In this document: piece after piece, positions 20,571-32,369 of the stretch
Layout: every line of letters starts with the position of its first letter
Numbering within the stretch: position 1 is the stretch's first letter
Assembly (NCBI GenBank): GCA_015680685.1
Contig: MNCI01008056.1
Coordinates: 1-40,478, forward strand
DNA: 40,478 nucleotides
Source: Gnetum montanum
Lineage: Eukaryota > Streptophyta > Gnetopsida > Gnetales > Gnetaceae
Direction of reading: 5' to 3'
Notes under the pieces: model-generated
What the model was told of the DNA's origin: nothing
What the model saw: only the letters and a program-made list of their open reading frames with translations
Database searches by the model: none
Position numbers and translations under genes: made by a program

Positions 20571-23366
20571 GCCCCAAAGCATGGACAACAAGAAGGACAC
20601 TCTCAAGGTGTGTCCAAGCAACCTAGGAGAGGTAGAAGACAAGCGTCTCCCAAAAAACATGTAGAGCAGAAGGCACAATCATTTAGCATCCATCAAGAGA
20701 CTCCTGCTACTGTACAATTGGGATAGGTAGAAGGAGGAGCTACTACAACATCTAAACAGGGACAATAACTCATGTTGTTCCCAGAGTGTATTTAGGCCAT
20801 CCTTCAAAAGTCCACGTCAACTATAGTGATTATGGAATTGAACTTCGGACCTTTCATGGAATTCACTCCTAAGGCTATTGGAGACCAACTCAAAGGATCT
20901 CCATTATGGCCTATCCTCTCTGAAAATGGTGCCTAGTACTTAAGAGAAACATACCAATTTTGGCATAATAAGGAATAAGGCACTACAATCAACATTTGTG
21001 GTGTGTCTATAGATTTTTCCACCAAGGCCATCTTGGAAGTGTTGAACCTTCTGAATACCGGACCAAAAACTGCTCACCTGTCCACTTACTCCAATGCTGA
21101 TGTGCGATGAGTTTGGTTGGATAGGGCATACGGTAAAGAAGACAAGACATATGGAGAGTTGATGCTAGAAGAAAGGATATACTTCAAGATTGACACTTAT
21201 CACATCTTCGCCATGAGAGGATTAAAAAGAATCTCAACATATGTGGCAAGAGGAAGTGTGATATTGATGGAAAAGGCTAATGTTAACCTTCCTCATCTAT
21301 ATCTCATGGAGATCTTGAGATGGTTTGAAGAATGCAAGATAGAGAAGTTTGCGTTGCCTTTCTCTTGTCTCATTAGGAAGCTATGCAAACATGCTAGTAT
21401 TCTGGGGTACATTAATGACGTCCTCAAAAGAGTCCAAAATGCTTCATTCGTTGAATTGCTAAAGTCACCAGCTTCGAGGAAAAGCGTTGGTGAGATACTA
21501 GAGCCAGAACAAGAGCAAGAATAGATGATGGAGCCCACTACAACTTAAACTACAGTGCCTAGCCAACTTCCAAGAATGAGGCCCAGTCAACAACACGAAG
21601 TAGGGCCTAGCACAAGCTAGCGAGATCAACTACCACTACTACCATAGGATTACCGATCATCGATGAGCCACCTCAGGGCCATCACAGAGATGGTTAGTTA
21701 GGGAAGTCATGATGATGCTAATCTTTTCCGCATCATCGATGACATTGTATAATCCATGATTTCTATTGATCGTGCATGGGGTGAGGTGTTCATCCAAATA
21801 GGAGGAGGGGAAACTCATTAGTCACAATAGATTTTGGGAAACGCTACATCTTTCCAGGTGTAATTGAAAATAGGTGAAGGGGCCATAGTGGTGGTCATGC
21901 AACACTAGGATGTAGTAGGAGCTATAGTTGTGGTCATAGACCACATCAAAGAATCTTTCAGCGTCCCTGTTATGCCACCAGTAGATTTCACAAGAGCATG
22001 AGATGCTCAAACTTTGGTTGGTCCCCCAATGACACCTACAAAGCATGAGGATGTCCTTGATCAATTATTAAAAATGGGACAAGTAATGCCGTTCTTGTTT
22101 AACATTCCATAAGATGTCATGGTAGCACAATTAGACCTCATCTCCACCAAAGGAAAGTTGGTCATGGTAGAGATCAGGGCTGAATACGCGGAAGCGAAGT
22201 TGACAAGACTACAGGAGAGGCTTGTTACCCTACAAGCTACACAGTGGGACCCATATTAGTTTGTTCCTGTAGACCAGCCGAACACTTTTAGGATAGAGCA
22301 GCTTAATAAACTATTGGTGAACAATAAAAGAGTGGTGGAGGAGAAAGAGAAGGTCAATTGGGATGCCTCCAAGGTACAAGCGCAAACCTATGCGCATGCC
22401 AAGGCACTCAAACCCTTATAGGAGGAGAATAAATATCTTGCTACTAACAACCTTCGGTTGACCACTATGGAGAAATAGAAGAATGTTCTCGAGGAAAAAT
22501 TTTAGTAATTACGAGAATAGTTGGTTAGGGTCAACCAAGACATGAATTGTTTGACTAGAGAGAATCGAACCCTCTCCATGAAGGAGGTACGCATAATCCG
22601 TCAGAAAATGGCCATTGAAATAAGGGCATGGAAAAATGAAGTCAAGCGACATGAAAAGTTAAAGGAGAACTTCAGAGACCAAGTGGGAATGTACAAGAAA
22701 GTCATAGAAAAGGAGACCCATATGGCCAAGGCCCACATCAACACTTTTAGTGCTCGACACACTGATTGGTGGGCCATATTGGACACATATACATTTTCCC
22801 ACCAGGCAGAACTTAAAAGCTAGGACCTGTAACTTCAAGACCTCATAGAGTACATGAAATTGGAAAACCTGTGGTATGCCAATCTAGCCATGTTAATAGC
22901 AGAACACCCAAGAAGAAAGCTCGAGAAGCAAGTAGCTACCACCTACACCAAATATGAAGAAAAATTTGTGGAGCACAACAAAATGTTGTAGAAGCTAGAA
23001 GTCGCAAATTCTGAACTAGAGGTGTTTAAGACCAGCTACCAAGGCCAGAGAGATGTCATAGCAGACTTGGCTTGATAGCTTACGGATTTTCAAGAGTATA
23101 GGGATAAAGCCAGAGCGTACGAGGAGGAACAAAAATTGTTTGTGGCCTAGTACGTTAAAGCAAATAAGATGTTCCTGCAACTACTATGTCCATGGGAGGT
23201 GCCGACTCCATTGAACATTGGAGCATCAGCATGGATGGCACAAGATCCTCAAATGGAAGAGGAAAAGCTCTAGGCACTATTTTAGAGTCATCAAATTCCA
23301 AAACCCAGAGCATGGGATAAGGGGAGGCAACCCATGGAGGAGCCACTGCCACCTATAATCACATGA
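20568..23366 (+). pseudogene. ORF2 of the gag-ORF2 family (copy A): unknown protein, stop-riddled but frame-intact
   Basis: About 932 codons from MAPKHGQQ to the final TGA. The N-terminal part is basic (QPRRGRRQASPKKH). A central block follows (about 20,840-21,520: MELNFGPFMEFTPKAI, YQFWHNKE, then a clean frame 21,117-21,524 with ELMLEERIYFKIDTYHIF and LPHLYLMEILRWF). It loosely recalls the 'putative plant transposon protein' domain, an impression that was not tested. The second half is charged and coiled-coil-like (about 22,260-23,150). No membrane segment is visible, so it is not an obvious envelope despite its env position. By hand I count about 32 in-frame stops, 21 of them TAG, yet no frameshift over 2.8 kb. 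Confidence 0.75.
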
Positions 23367-23559
23367 GCCAAATAAAGTTTACAATTTTGCAATTTTGTAA
23401 TTTTGAAATTTTGTGTTGTGTCCCAATTTTGTTCTATTGAGATCTCCATTGCAGCATGAATGAACCCCTAGTCAGTTAATAATCCCATACCTATCCACTG
23501 TGTAATCAATGGGGCTTGTTCTTATTTTGTTTAACTCGAGAACAAGTTTTCATTCAGTC

Positions 23560-23568
23560 ATGGGGGTA
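23560..23568 (+). other. Polypurine tract of copy A
   Basis: ATGGGGGTA directly precedes the LTR start TGATGAATCG. Copy B has GTGGGGGTA at the same place. It is short and G-rich, as in other plant gypsy elements. Confidence 0.65.
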
Positions 23569-24415
23569 TGATGAATCGTGATTCATTAGGTCATGATATC
23601 GCACCTGCGATATCATGGCTTGGCCCATGATATTATATATGAGATATCATGGCTCTTGTGTAGGACTATAAATGCAACTTAGGTGCATAGTGAGGAGAGG
23701 TTCTTTTTAGTTAGTAATTAGTTTTCATTTTTAGTCTTTCTCAACCCTTTCTCCCAGTGCATGCCCGCAGTGTGATGATTGTAATTATATGACATTCTTT
23801 CTTCGAGTGTGACATACTTGGACATGCACATGACTGAAAATAAAGATCAAGATTACTTCATCATTGTAACATTCACTTAGTTTAATTATTTAATTGTTAT
23901 AGCTATTTATTTCTTTTGTAGTTAATACCTCTTCACCCTAAACTCCTTAAATGTGGAATGAGTATGAATTAATCATGAGCATTTAAGTGTGACTACTTGG
24001 TATCCTAGTAGCGTACCTAGGCCATGTGCTTAATAATCCTAGTGGTAGTCATGCATGAGGTCCAAGATGTGTATGGATGATTAAGGAATGGATGCTCATC
24101 GCACTTAGGCTAGCTTAGATTCTCTTTCCCTATCTCCTCTTAGTTTAACTCTCTCTCCCTTTCATCCTAGCTTAGCCAAGATTATTTACCATTGCCTCTA
24201 GGAGCAACATTAGTTTAGGAACACATCATACACCTCATTCTGGACTAAACCATAAATGCAAAAGCAAATGCTAGTCTAGGTGGGAAGACAACGAATTGCA
24301 ATCAGTGAGTAACTATCTAAATACCACAAATAGCCCATCTGCGAAGTTTGACCGGATCATGTGCGAAACACTCATATTCATATGGTTGAGTGTAGGGGTA
24401 CCTCGCCACTCATCA
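23569..24415 (+). mobile_element. 3' LTR of copy A
   Basis: An 847-bp repeat beginning TGATGAATCGTG and ending CGCCACTCATCA. It matches, inverted, the LTRs of copy B (849 and 835 bp). TATAAAT is at 23,667-23,673, preceded by two GATATC inverted repeats. The last 120 bases are particularly well conserved with copy B. Confidence 0.9.
23592..23673 (+). promoter_or_regulatory. GATATC inverted repeats and TATA box in copy A LTR
   Basis: CATGATATCGC (23,592-23,602) is followed four bases later by its exact complement, ending at 23,617. A second pair, CCATGATAT and ATATCATGG, spans 23,625-23,652. The TATA box starts at 23,667. The symmetry suggests binding by a dimeric DNA-binding protein. Confidence 0.6.
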
Positions 24416-26398
24416 ATGGGTGTGGAACTTGTTTGGAGCAAAACAAAGCTTTGCTTGATTTTTGAGTATTTTATGGTTGTTTCAAACTTTTTGCCACAAC
24501 ACTTTTAATTGGTAAGTTTTCTTTACATTGTTTATATTTTTGTGTCAAATTAGGATAAATGATTATGTGATGTGGGCATGTAGGGTGGATAGTTAAAAGA
24601 TTGAGTTTGAACATGTTGTTTTGCATATTTCTTGAAATATTATGGTTTTGGTTGTGAATTTTTTATTAATAAATATGTGATATATGAGATGATGTGGACT
24701 TGTGGAATATGAGATGTGATGTTGATGAGACTGGCATGGTTGGACTATTATATTTTAGGGGCCTATTGTGCTATGGGACTTTTTGGGTGTTTCAATCATT
24801 ATTGGCTATGATTAAATATCATTAAGTACTATTTTATTAATTAATCTTTTAATGCATATAACTTTCCCTCTAGGAGTTCAATTCAGGTAAAATTAGTATT
24901 GTTGGTATCGTCTTGGGAAGTACTTTCTAATCATGAAATTGGTTTTCTTTTTAGGCATATATTATGTTGGTGATTACAATAGTGATCATTTTATAGAATT
25001 ACATGGAGTTTATGAAATATGATTGTAGCACAAAATTTTATTTGGTTAAGTTGTAGTATTATTTTCATGAAATGAATATGACTATTAGATGTGGATGTAT
25101 GCAGTCATATTATGTTTTCTATGGGAATGTTGTTCTTACAACATGAGTTGGCTTAAGCTAGTGTGCATTTGTACATGTCTTTGCAATGACGTTTGTGCAG
25201 TTATTAAAGGAGGTGCTAGCATAAGGGTAAGGGCTAGTTGGTGATGAGGCACCATGGAGGTAGTTATGGATTGACCTCCACTGCGATGCATTAGTGAGGC
25301 TCTTGTCTCAAGCCTCATCTTGAGAGTGGGAGATCATAGGTGTGTTCATTCCTACAACTAGTACATGTGATATGTGTGTTTGTCCCTATGGCTAGACCTT
25401 TAGAAGGCTAGTGGTTGCAAGTCACAAGTTGATGAACCTTAGCACCAGTTGGGTAAATAAAAGACTAATAAAAGACCTACAAGCAATGATTATTTATGAG
25501 TACTCATAGTAACTTTTCACATGCTACACTAAGTGTGGATATGCTAGCGACCACATAGGCTACATATGTGATAGTATTGGTTTGTGAGTCATAGTATTGG
25601 CAATATATATATTATGATTAATTTATAATTGTGTGATCCATGTGTTATTTGATGGTATGGAGTGGATATGATGGCATGGGTATGATAGTAGAGATGCATG
25701 TGATGTGGTGTAATGGATATATGATTGATTATGTTAGATAGTGGATTTATCTATGATTGTCTTTTAGCCATATATTCTCTTTGATACTGATTATGCTCGT
25801 GTTATGTGCAATATGGTACATACATGTGTTGCTTTAAGCATGCTTAAGACTAATAGTTGATGCAAGTTGCCTTATACCCCATTTCTCTCCTCCAGTGCAA
25901 CACTTGTTGATCATCTAGTAGGGGAAGTGTAAAGGCTTGCCACTTAGTTTTATAGTGACTTTATTTAGTTATAAGTAGGAACCACATGAGCATAAACAAG
26001 GACTAAGATAGAAAGTAGAGAAGGGAAAAATCTTCAAGGATTGGTTAATGTAGATTTCCATGTACAATAGTGTGGACTGCTTATATTTGTATGAAACTCT
26101 ATGTCCTCTTATATATATGACGATGATGTTTATTTGTTTTTGTATCTTATGAGAGTAGTTCATATTTTTTATTTATGCAGAGACATGCAGTTTTATAAAT
26201 TGAAATTTATGTTTAGTCTTTGATTTGGCATGGATTTTTATGTAGTTTGACCTTCCATAATATATATATTGAGTAACTTTTTGTTAATGTATTTCTATAC
26301 ATCATTAGTTTTTAGTTTATCATGCTTCTATTGTGTTATTACTAGTGATCTTGGGCATCACCTTGTCCTAGCTAAGTGTAGTAGGATAGTGTGTTACA
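24416..26398 (+). mobile_element. Gypsy LTR-like sequence ending TGTTACA
   Basis: The stretch has no coding similarity but ends GTGTGTTACA at 26,398, typical of plant chromovirus (Del/Tekay-type) LTR ends. Copy C's ORF2 similarity stops exactly there, at 26,399, so this edge is a real insertion boundary. The following CCAAG could be the target duplication, but no partner was found. Part of it (25,470-25,985) is repeated at 15,896-16,480. Confidence 0.5.
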
Positions 26399-27054
26399 CC
26401 AAGTTGGCCTAGAATTTCCCCATTGGGATGGTATGTCCTCTAGCAGCATAGGTGATAATTCTATTTAACCTCTTCATTGAGAATAAATGATATGTTTCAA
26501 TTTTAAAATAGATCCCTTCTACTAGATAGAATCGATTATATTCTATCTTACTTGTTTCATAAGCCCTTTGTAGCGATATCTTTCTTTCCTCTATGTCAAA
26601 CCTAGTAGAGATTTGTGTAATATTGTCTCTAACATTTAGAATTTTTAGTGGCTTAGCTATTACTTCAATTGAATATGGCGCTGTGATCCCTTCCATCTTC
26701 ACCATAGCATTATCTTGTTTGTTATTTCAAAATTGGTATACTTATCCTAGGTATCATTCACTATTACATGAGATTGTGGGTCATAGAGGAGAGGGTTGGA
26801 TTTGCTCACAAATATCAAAAGGGGAAAACTCTATGAATGGTCCAAAGTTTAATTCCATTATGATAGTGAACATGATGGACTTCTCTTGAATTTCTTGGAG
26901 ACACTTATTGGAGAGTGTTAAGCATTATCCTTACTTAGGAGTAGGTAACACACGCTTCTACTTACACAAATTTCCTTGTTGCAGGTGTTGATTGATGGAT
27001 GTTGTAGTATTGAACCTCTTCTCTACAAGTGGAGTCTATTCTATTAGGAGGCAT
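26399..27054 (-). pseudogene. ORF2 fragment of copy C
   Basis: It begins at an ATG (27,052-27,054, MPPNRIDSTC...) that lines up with the ORF2 start of A and B. It passes MELNFGPFIEF and the TYHLFSMKRLNRIITYAARG block (matching TYHIFAMRGLKRISTYVARG in copy A) and stops at the insertion boundary. Stops are frequent, for example near 26,980 and after IPMGKF. The match fixes the family membership of this older copy. Confidence 0.75.
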
Positions 27055-29870
27055 TTGTAATCATGTAAAAATTTTAAGATTACCCATCTTTTCGAAGAAA
27101 ATCTCTAACAGTTCTTAACATTTCCTCGAGTTCTTGGATTTGATTAGAAATTATTCCTTAATATCAATCTTAGTTTTAAATGGCATTGCAAAGTTAGAAA
27201 AATTTTGTAACATAGGTAAATCCTTCTATAAGAAAAAATCCTTAATTAGAGAATTTTTTAATGTTTACAACCAACTTTTTCCTTTATTACCTATCACAAT
27301 CATTAATTTCTTGTTTAGAGTATGTTTGAATGGTTATTTGAGAAGAATTATTAAGTTTACTAGCCTTTGATATTTCTTATTGCTCTTATCCTTACTTTAT
27401 TCTTCTAGGCATTATAAAAATTTGGTGTAATTCGTGCAAACTACACACAGTAGTCTCCCCCATGACTAAGTTGGTTACTTTGTAAGGAAAAAGAAATGAA
27501 AATTGCTTAATTTGGAGTTATGATGATGAAGATATGGGTCTTGGAAGTTCAGAGGTTAAAGAAACAACATGAACTCCCTATGTGTGAAATGAGATAATGA
27601 AAAAATTTGCTAAAACCTTGCACTAGATATAGATTTTTATTAGGGATACATCGTAGATATGATAACATGGATACGATATTGTATGGGCTTATACATCATA
27701 TCTACATTATCACTGTTGAAAATTTCAAGATTTTGTGTGATTTTTTATGGAAAAATTAGATAAATTGAATATTCTAGAAGGTATATAGAAGGTCTAGAGG
27801 GTTCCTAATTATAGGTTATGCTCAAAATATAAGAATTTAGCATTGAGAGTATGTAAAAAATAAGTTTGGGGAAAGTAAGTCAATTAAGTTTGTAGGAGAT
27901 GATTGGTCAAAACTGTCAAATAAATGATCAAAGATGAGTATAAAGGAAAAATAATAATGATCATATGAGTGTTCTTGAAGGTACAAGATTATGTGCAATT
28001 TCTCATCAAGTATGAAGCACAAGAGTATACAAGTGGATCCTCCCCAAAGCAGGCTCCAAACCTTAGTACCCTTATATAACCACACCTACAAGTATGCGTA
28101 GATGCTCAAGGAGTTGAATGTAAAACGTAGATGTCTTCCAAAAACATAGATGTTAGTATCACCTCAACAAGAAAATAAAACTATATTATACAAAACCTTC
28201 AAATTATGATTGTATATAATAGTGAGGTGAAATGGTAGTAGCAAAGATTGTAGAAAATGGGACGTGAGATTTTACCATAGACATAATGAATTCTATGTGT
28301 GTTTCATGGTTAAAATAATCATTAGCATTTCCATTCAATATCCAAACTAAGTCTATATCGCTTACCATTGATGTCACATTATATCATCTCAAAATTAACA
28401 CCCGCAAGACTACCGCAACTGTAAGAAATACAAACACTTGGAAATGAAGTTCAAGGAAGCAATTTATTAACAACATATTTTATTTTTAAAAGAGACTTGA
28501 CTGTTGGATAGAGGAGTACTTTTAGGCATGGGTGACATGTCTTTCTAGCCTAGTAACTAATGTGGGTTCAAGAAACCTTGAAATTTCTGAGAAGATGCTT
28601 ACCTTCAGGCATGGGTGACATGCCTTTTTAGTGGACCCCTAGAAATTTGTATTATGTGAATTTATTATGTTATTACTATGTCAACCTTATCAAGGACTAC
28701 CTTCAAGCATGGGTAACATGTTTTTCTAGTGATATGGCAAGGTAGCACTTATTTTAGAACATACTTCCATTTTCTGTTATAACTCAAGTAAATAATACAA
28801 CTTAATAGCAGAATAAGACTTATAGTAGTAGCTTTAGAAAATCCACACGTCCCCTTGATGTCACACCATGTTCATTTCCACTTGGCTCTTCACTTTTCTA
28901 TCTAGGAATAATGATCACAAATTTATTTTAGTATTATTATGAAAAGAATATCATTATGTTCATGATAAGAACCTATTATTATTGGAAATGAATGGATAGA
29001 TGATGTGTTCTTACTATATATGCAATCAGTCCTTTAATGATTTGGTATCAGAAGGTGAAATTCTCATTACTTTGACTACATCTTATTTTATCCCTCTATA
29101 TTTTATTAGAAAAATCAGCAAAAATATTTTCATGAAAGATAGTAAAAATCATAGAAAAATGGTAAGAATAGAAAAATGTGTAAAGAATTTGAAAGATATT
29201 AACAAATGAAAGATGATTAAGAAATTTGAAAAGTATAAAAGAATATAAAAGATATCGAATAATGTAAAAATTGGTAAGAAATGTGAAAAGTATAATAAAA
29301 AATTGTAAACCGAAATATTATAAAATTAAAAAGTTAAAATTCACATATCAATCTCTAATTCAAGATAAGGTACCTCCCTCATGATTGAACTCATGGGCAA
29401 GTATTTGAAAAATGGACCCTAGATCCCTAGGATCATACACTCTATGTTTCTTATTTGTCATCCTTAGTGATTTAGATTTTCATTTATTATCCCATGTGAC
29501 ATTTATGATAATCAAATTTTGATCATTAGGAGATACATATCTTGTTGGACTAGATGATATTCTTATTTTAGATTATCCAAATATGTTTTCTTGTTTATTC
29601 TTAATTTCAAATTTTGAATCCCCATGTTTACTACTTGTTGGTTTATGATCATGGTTTAGGATATTCTTTTGTAAGATCTTGATTTGGGTCATTTTCTTGG
29701 GGTCGGAGTTTATAAGTGGGTTAGATGTTTTCATGCATGTTTTGGAAAGTTTCATGGTCTCATTTTTTAATCACTTGATATCTTTTGGTTTAGTGTTCAT
29801 TGTTTCTTTTTGTATATTATTTTTCACATTTGTTGTGGGCTAATATAAGGATCATGTTGACATTCTAAAA
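27055..29870 (-). other. Spacer of copy C between protease and ORF2
   Basis: No conserved frame. It corresponds to the gag-ORF2 spacer of A and B and contains gatatc/gatatt-like words near 27,650-27,720 and the three-copy motif at 28,524-28,720. Short ORFs on both strands (27,134-27,370; 27,837-28,085; 29,000-29,209) have no recognisable content. Confidence 0.5.
28524..28720 (-). repeat. Three spaced copies of a 36-base motif
   Basis: AGGCATGGGTGACATG or a near match occurs at 28,524, 28,607 and 28,705, each followed by 'yytttytag' and preceded in two by 'taccttc'. Steps are 83 and 98 bases. Copies A (about 19,120-19,165, inverted) and B (about 36,545-36,585) each hold one related copy. Confidence 0.7.
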
Positions 29871-30335
29871 TTTTTGACCACAAGTGTACCCTTCTTTATC
29901 GTAAGTAATGCATCGAATTCTTTGCATCTATATGGCTCTACACTTATCTTCCTTGGAAATTTTCAAGGACAAGTCTCTCATTCCTTGCTTAGCATCAATT
30001 ATGCTAAGCCATGCTCTTCTCATAATGATCGAAAAGTTCCTATTATCATTCTTTACATTGATCACCAGAAAATCTACTAGATAAGAATACCCATTAATAG
30101 TGATCACCACATTTTCTATTTGTCCCAAGGAAATGGCGACTGATTGATCTGCAAGCTCTAGTCTTATATTGCAGTTCTTTAATGGTGGTAGGTTTCATGC
30201 CTTATGTGTTTCTTAAGATATCAAGTTAATTCCAAAACTTGAATCTAGTAGAGCTTTGCATGGTATGTTTTTAGTAATTTGCAAATAACTCAAAGAAATT
30301 CCAAGATCCATTATTTTCTTATGAAGAGTTCATAC
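29870..30335 (-). pseudogene. Retroviral-type aspartic protease (copy C)
   Basis: On the minus strand the active-site region reads CKALLDSSFGINLIS (the family has D-S/T-G; here DSS). It is followed by LELADQSVAISLGQIENVVITI, VDFLVINV and, after a short gap, IIDAKQGMRDLSLKI. The order and spacing match plant gypsy proteases, which cut the Gag and Pol polyproteins. The glycine of the catalytic triplet is replaced, and TAA and TGA occur shortly after it, so the enzyme is dead. It follows gag directly, as in Athila/Tat elements. Copies A and B have no trace of it. Confidence 0.85.
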
Positions 30336-31331
30336 TTTTATCTAATCTACTATTGTATTAGTTAACATGATAATTATAATCTTTTGAATTGGTTGTTGTG
30401 GAAGCATGATTGTTGTAAGAGGATTTTTCATAGGAGGAACATGATTGGATGAAGTCTTAGCTCTACTAGCCTTTTCTGGACTTGTCCTAAAGAAAAGACA
30501 TTTCCTAGATTTACCTTTAGTATTTCTGGTATGATCTTCTCTTTGTATATTCACTACCCTAGTAGCACTTTTTTGCTGTGGTTGTGATGGCAATTCTTCT
30601 TGTATAACTAGTGGTAGTAGCGAAGGTAATGTATTAGGAGCTTGGAATGAGGAATTAGCTACTAGTTAGGGTGTGTAAGAATTCAGATCTTTGCATGATG
30701 TTGTGGGTCTATGATACTTTGGTGTATCATAAGGAGAGAAAGTATAGATATAAGTGTTCCCAAGAGAGATTGGATGTTGGACAAAGTATCCATAGAAATC
30801 AAGATTCCTATACAGATGTTGTTGCCTTGGTGGTGGCATTTTCCATGCTTGTGGTTGTTACCATTATTGCTAGTATTTCTCTTGCAGTTGAGGATAAGCT
30901 TCACTTAAATAATATGATTGCTTGTAGGGCTATCTAAAATTACCTTGCTAATAAGGTAATCGTTTGGGCATTTGCTTCCTAACAAAATTTGGATTGAGTA
31001 TGTATGTTCCATATTCTTGTAAATGGACCATAATAGGGTAGCATTCCTTAGGATGTTCATATTGGCAAACTTCTCACCCTTTATCATCATCTAAATTAGA
31101 GTCCATTACTTCTTCTACTATAGCAACTTTTTCTTTATGCTTGTAGTTTTCATGTCCATTGTTTCTTCTCTTATTCTTATCTTTGCTTCTGTTTAAGGCT
31201 TGTTCAATCCTTTCCTCTACTATCTTTAGAGTTGTAGTGAACTTTTCATCTACAGAATTCCACATTTTCTCTACCTTTGTTGTAAGGCTATTGACTAATT
31301 TATGAATTGGTAGAGTCAACTATTGGATTGT
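30336..31331 (-). pseudogene. Gag C-terminal part (copy C)
   Basis: It starts with a Lys/Glu-rich segment (31,074-31,319, VEKMWNSVDEKF...). A knuckle-like EVCQYEHPKECYPIMVH follows at about 31,030-31,075, matching CLYDHPKGQCPILSH of A and B but with one Cys position changed. A Pro/Gln/Ser-rich tail leads into the protease. Several stops interrupt it. The insertion of copy B separates it from the gag core at 40,083. Confidence 0.75.
31327..31331. repeat. Target-site duplication ATTGT, left
   Basis: The five bases before the LTR start TGATGAGTGG are ATTGT, identical to those after the other LTR (40,083-40,087). Confidence 0.9.
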
Positions 31332-32180
31332 TGATGAGTGGCGAGGTACCCCTACACTCAACCATATGAATATAAGCATTCATTCATGATCTGGTTGAAC
31401 TCTATAGATGGGCTAGTTATGGTTTTTAGATAGTCACACGTTGATCACAATTCACTGTCTTCCCACTTGGACTAGTATTTGCTTTGTCATGGACGGTTTA
31501 GTCTAGAGTGAGGTGTATGATGTGGTCCTAACTAATGCTACTCCTAGAGACAATGGAAAATAACTTGTTTAAACTAAGAGAGTGTGGGAGGAGAGAATCT
31601 AAGCTAGCCTAAGTGCGATGAACATCCATTCCTTAATCATCCATACACATCTTGGACCTCGTGTACTACTACTAAGATTACCAAGCGCATGTCCTAGGTA
31701 CGCTACTAGGATACTAAGTAGTCACACTTAAATGCTTGTGATTAAGTCATACTCATTCCATGTTAACAGCATGAAATGTAAATGACAAGAAAGTAAATAT
31801 TGACTAAATAAAGCAGAAAATAATAACTAAAGTAAATAAGAGTTAAGTGGATGCTAAAATGATGAAGTAATCTCAATCTTTATTGTCGGTCATGTGCACA
31901 TCCAAGTACGTCACACTTGAATAAAGGTTCTGTACAATTATAATAATCACACTACAGGCATGCACTAGGGAAGAAAAAGAATTGAATTAAAAATGACTAC
32001 TTCTATAACTGAAAAACTAACTCTCCTTCCCATGTGCCTAAGGGTGTATTTATAGGCCTGCACAGGAATCACGATATCGTGTATCTGCTATTGTTATTTA
32101 GGTTGCAATATCGCATACCCAGTATCATGGATCCAATATCATGGGTCTGATATAGGAGCTTGACAAATCATGGTTCATCA
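31332..32180 (-). mobile_element. 3' LTR of copy B
   Basis: An 849-bp repeat with TATAAATA at 32,047-32,054 (minus). Upstream of the box six GATATC-like words stand at 32,073, 32,087, 32,107, 32,121, 32,135 and 32,149, that is, at steps of 14, 20, 14, 14 and 14 bases. The LTR matches 39,248-40,082 along its whole length. Confidence 0.92.
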
Positions 32181-32189
32181 TACCCCCAC
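32181..32189 (-). other. Polypurine tract of copy B
   Basis: On the minus strand TGTGGGGGTA directly precedes the LTR start TGATGAACC, matching ATGGGGGTA in copy A. Confidence 0.65.
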
Positions 32190-32369
32190 AACTAAGTGAA
32201 AACTCATCCTCAAGTCGAATAAAATGAGAACAAGCTCAATTGGTTACACAACGGATAGGTATGGGATTATTAACTGACTAGGAATTTATTCATGCCACAG
32301 TGGAGAATTGAATACAAAAAAATTGAGACACATACATAAAATTACAAAATTACAAAATTTTGTTGGAAC

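Larger units (their letters stand above)
16490..24415 (+). mobile_element. Copy A: non-autonomous gag-ORF2 LTR element, 5' LTR missing
   Basis: The order is leader (from somewhere between 16.49 and 16.56 kb), gag (16,624-18,612), spacer with internal promoter (18,613-20,567), ORF2 (20,568-23,366), polypurine tract (ATGGGGGTA ending 23,568) and 3' LTR (23,569-24,415). This is the layout of copy B in the opposite direction. Sequence upstream of gag still matches copy B back to about 16.55 kb, but the primer site and 5' LTR are absent. No protease, reverse transcriptase or integrase was found. The 5 bases after the LTR (atggg) cannot be paired. Confidence 0.85.
26399..31331 (-). mobile_element. 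Copy C (older relative), 3' part: gag end, protease, spacer, start of ORF2
   Basis: On the minus strand this continues the gag fragment at 40,083-40,348. Copy B is inserted between the two pieces and flanked by ATTGT on both sides. It carries gag, protease, a spacer of about 2.8 kb and the first 656 bases of ORF2, and is then cut off at 26,399. It is much more diverged than A and B are from each other. No reverse transcriptase or integrase was seen. Confidence 0.8.

Noticed and set aside
20568-23366. ORF2 as a retroviral-type envelope
   Set aside because: The position fits, but there is no signal peptide, membrane span or cleavage site, and the second half looks coiled-coil.
23569-24415. GATATC repeats as a CRISPR-like or satellite array
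   Set aside because: Units are short and degenerate, tied to a TATA box and confined to LTR and internal promoter regions of a plant element.
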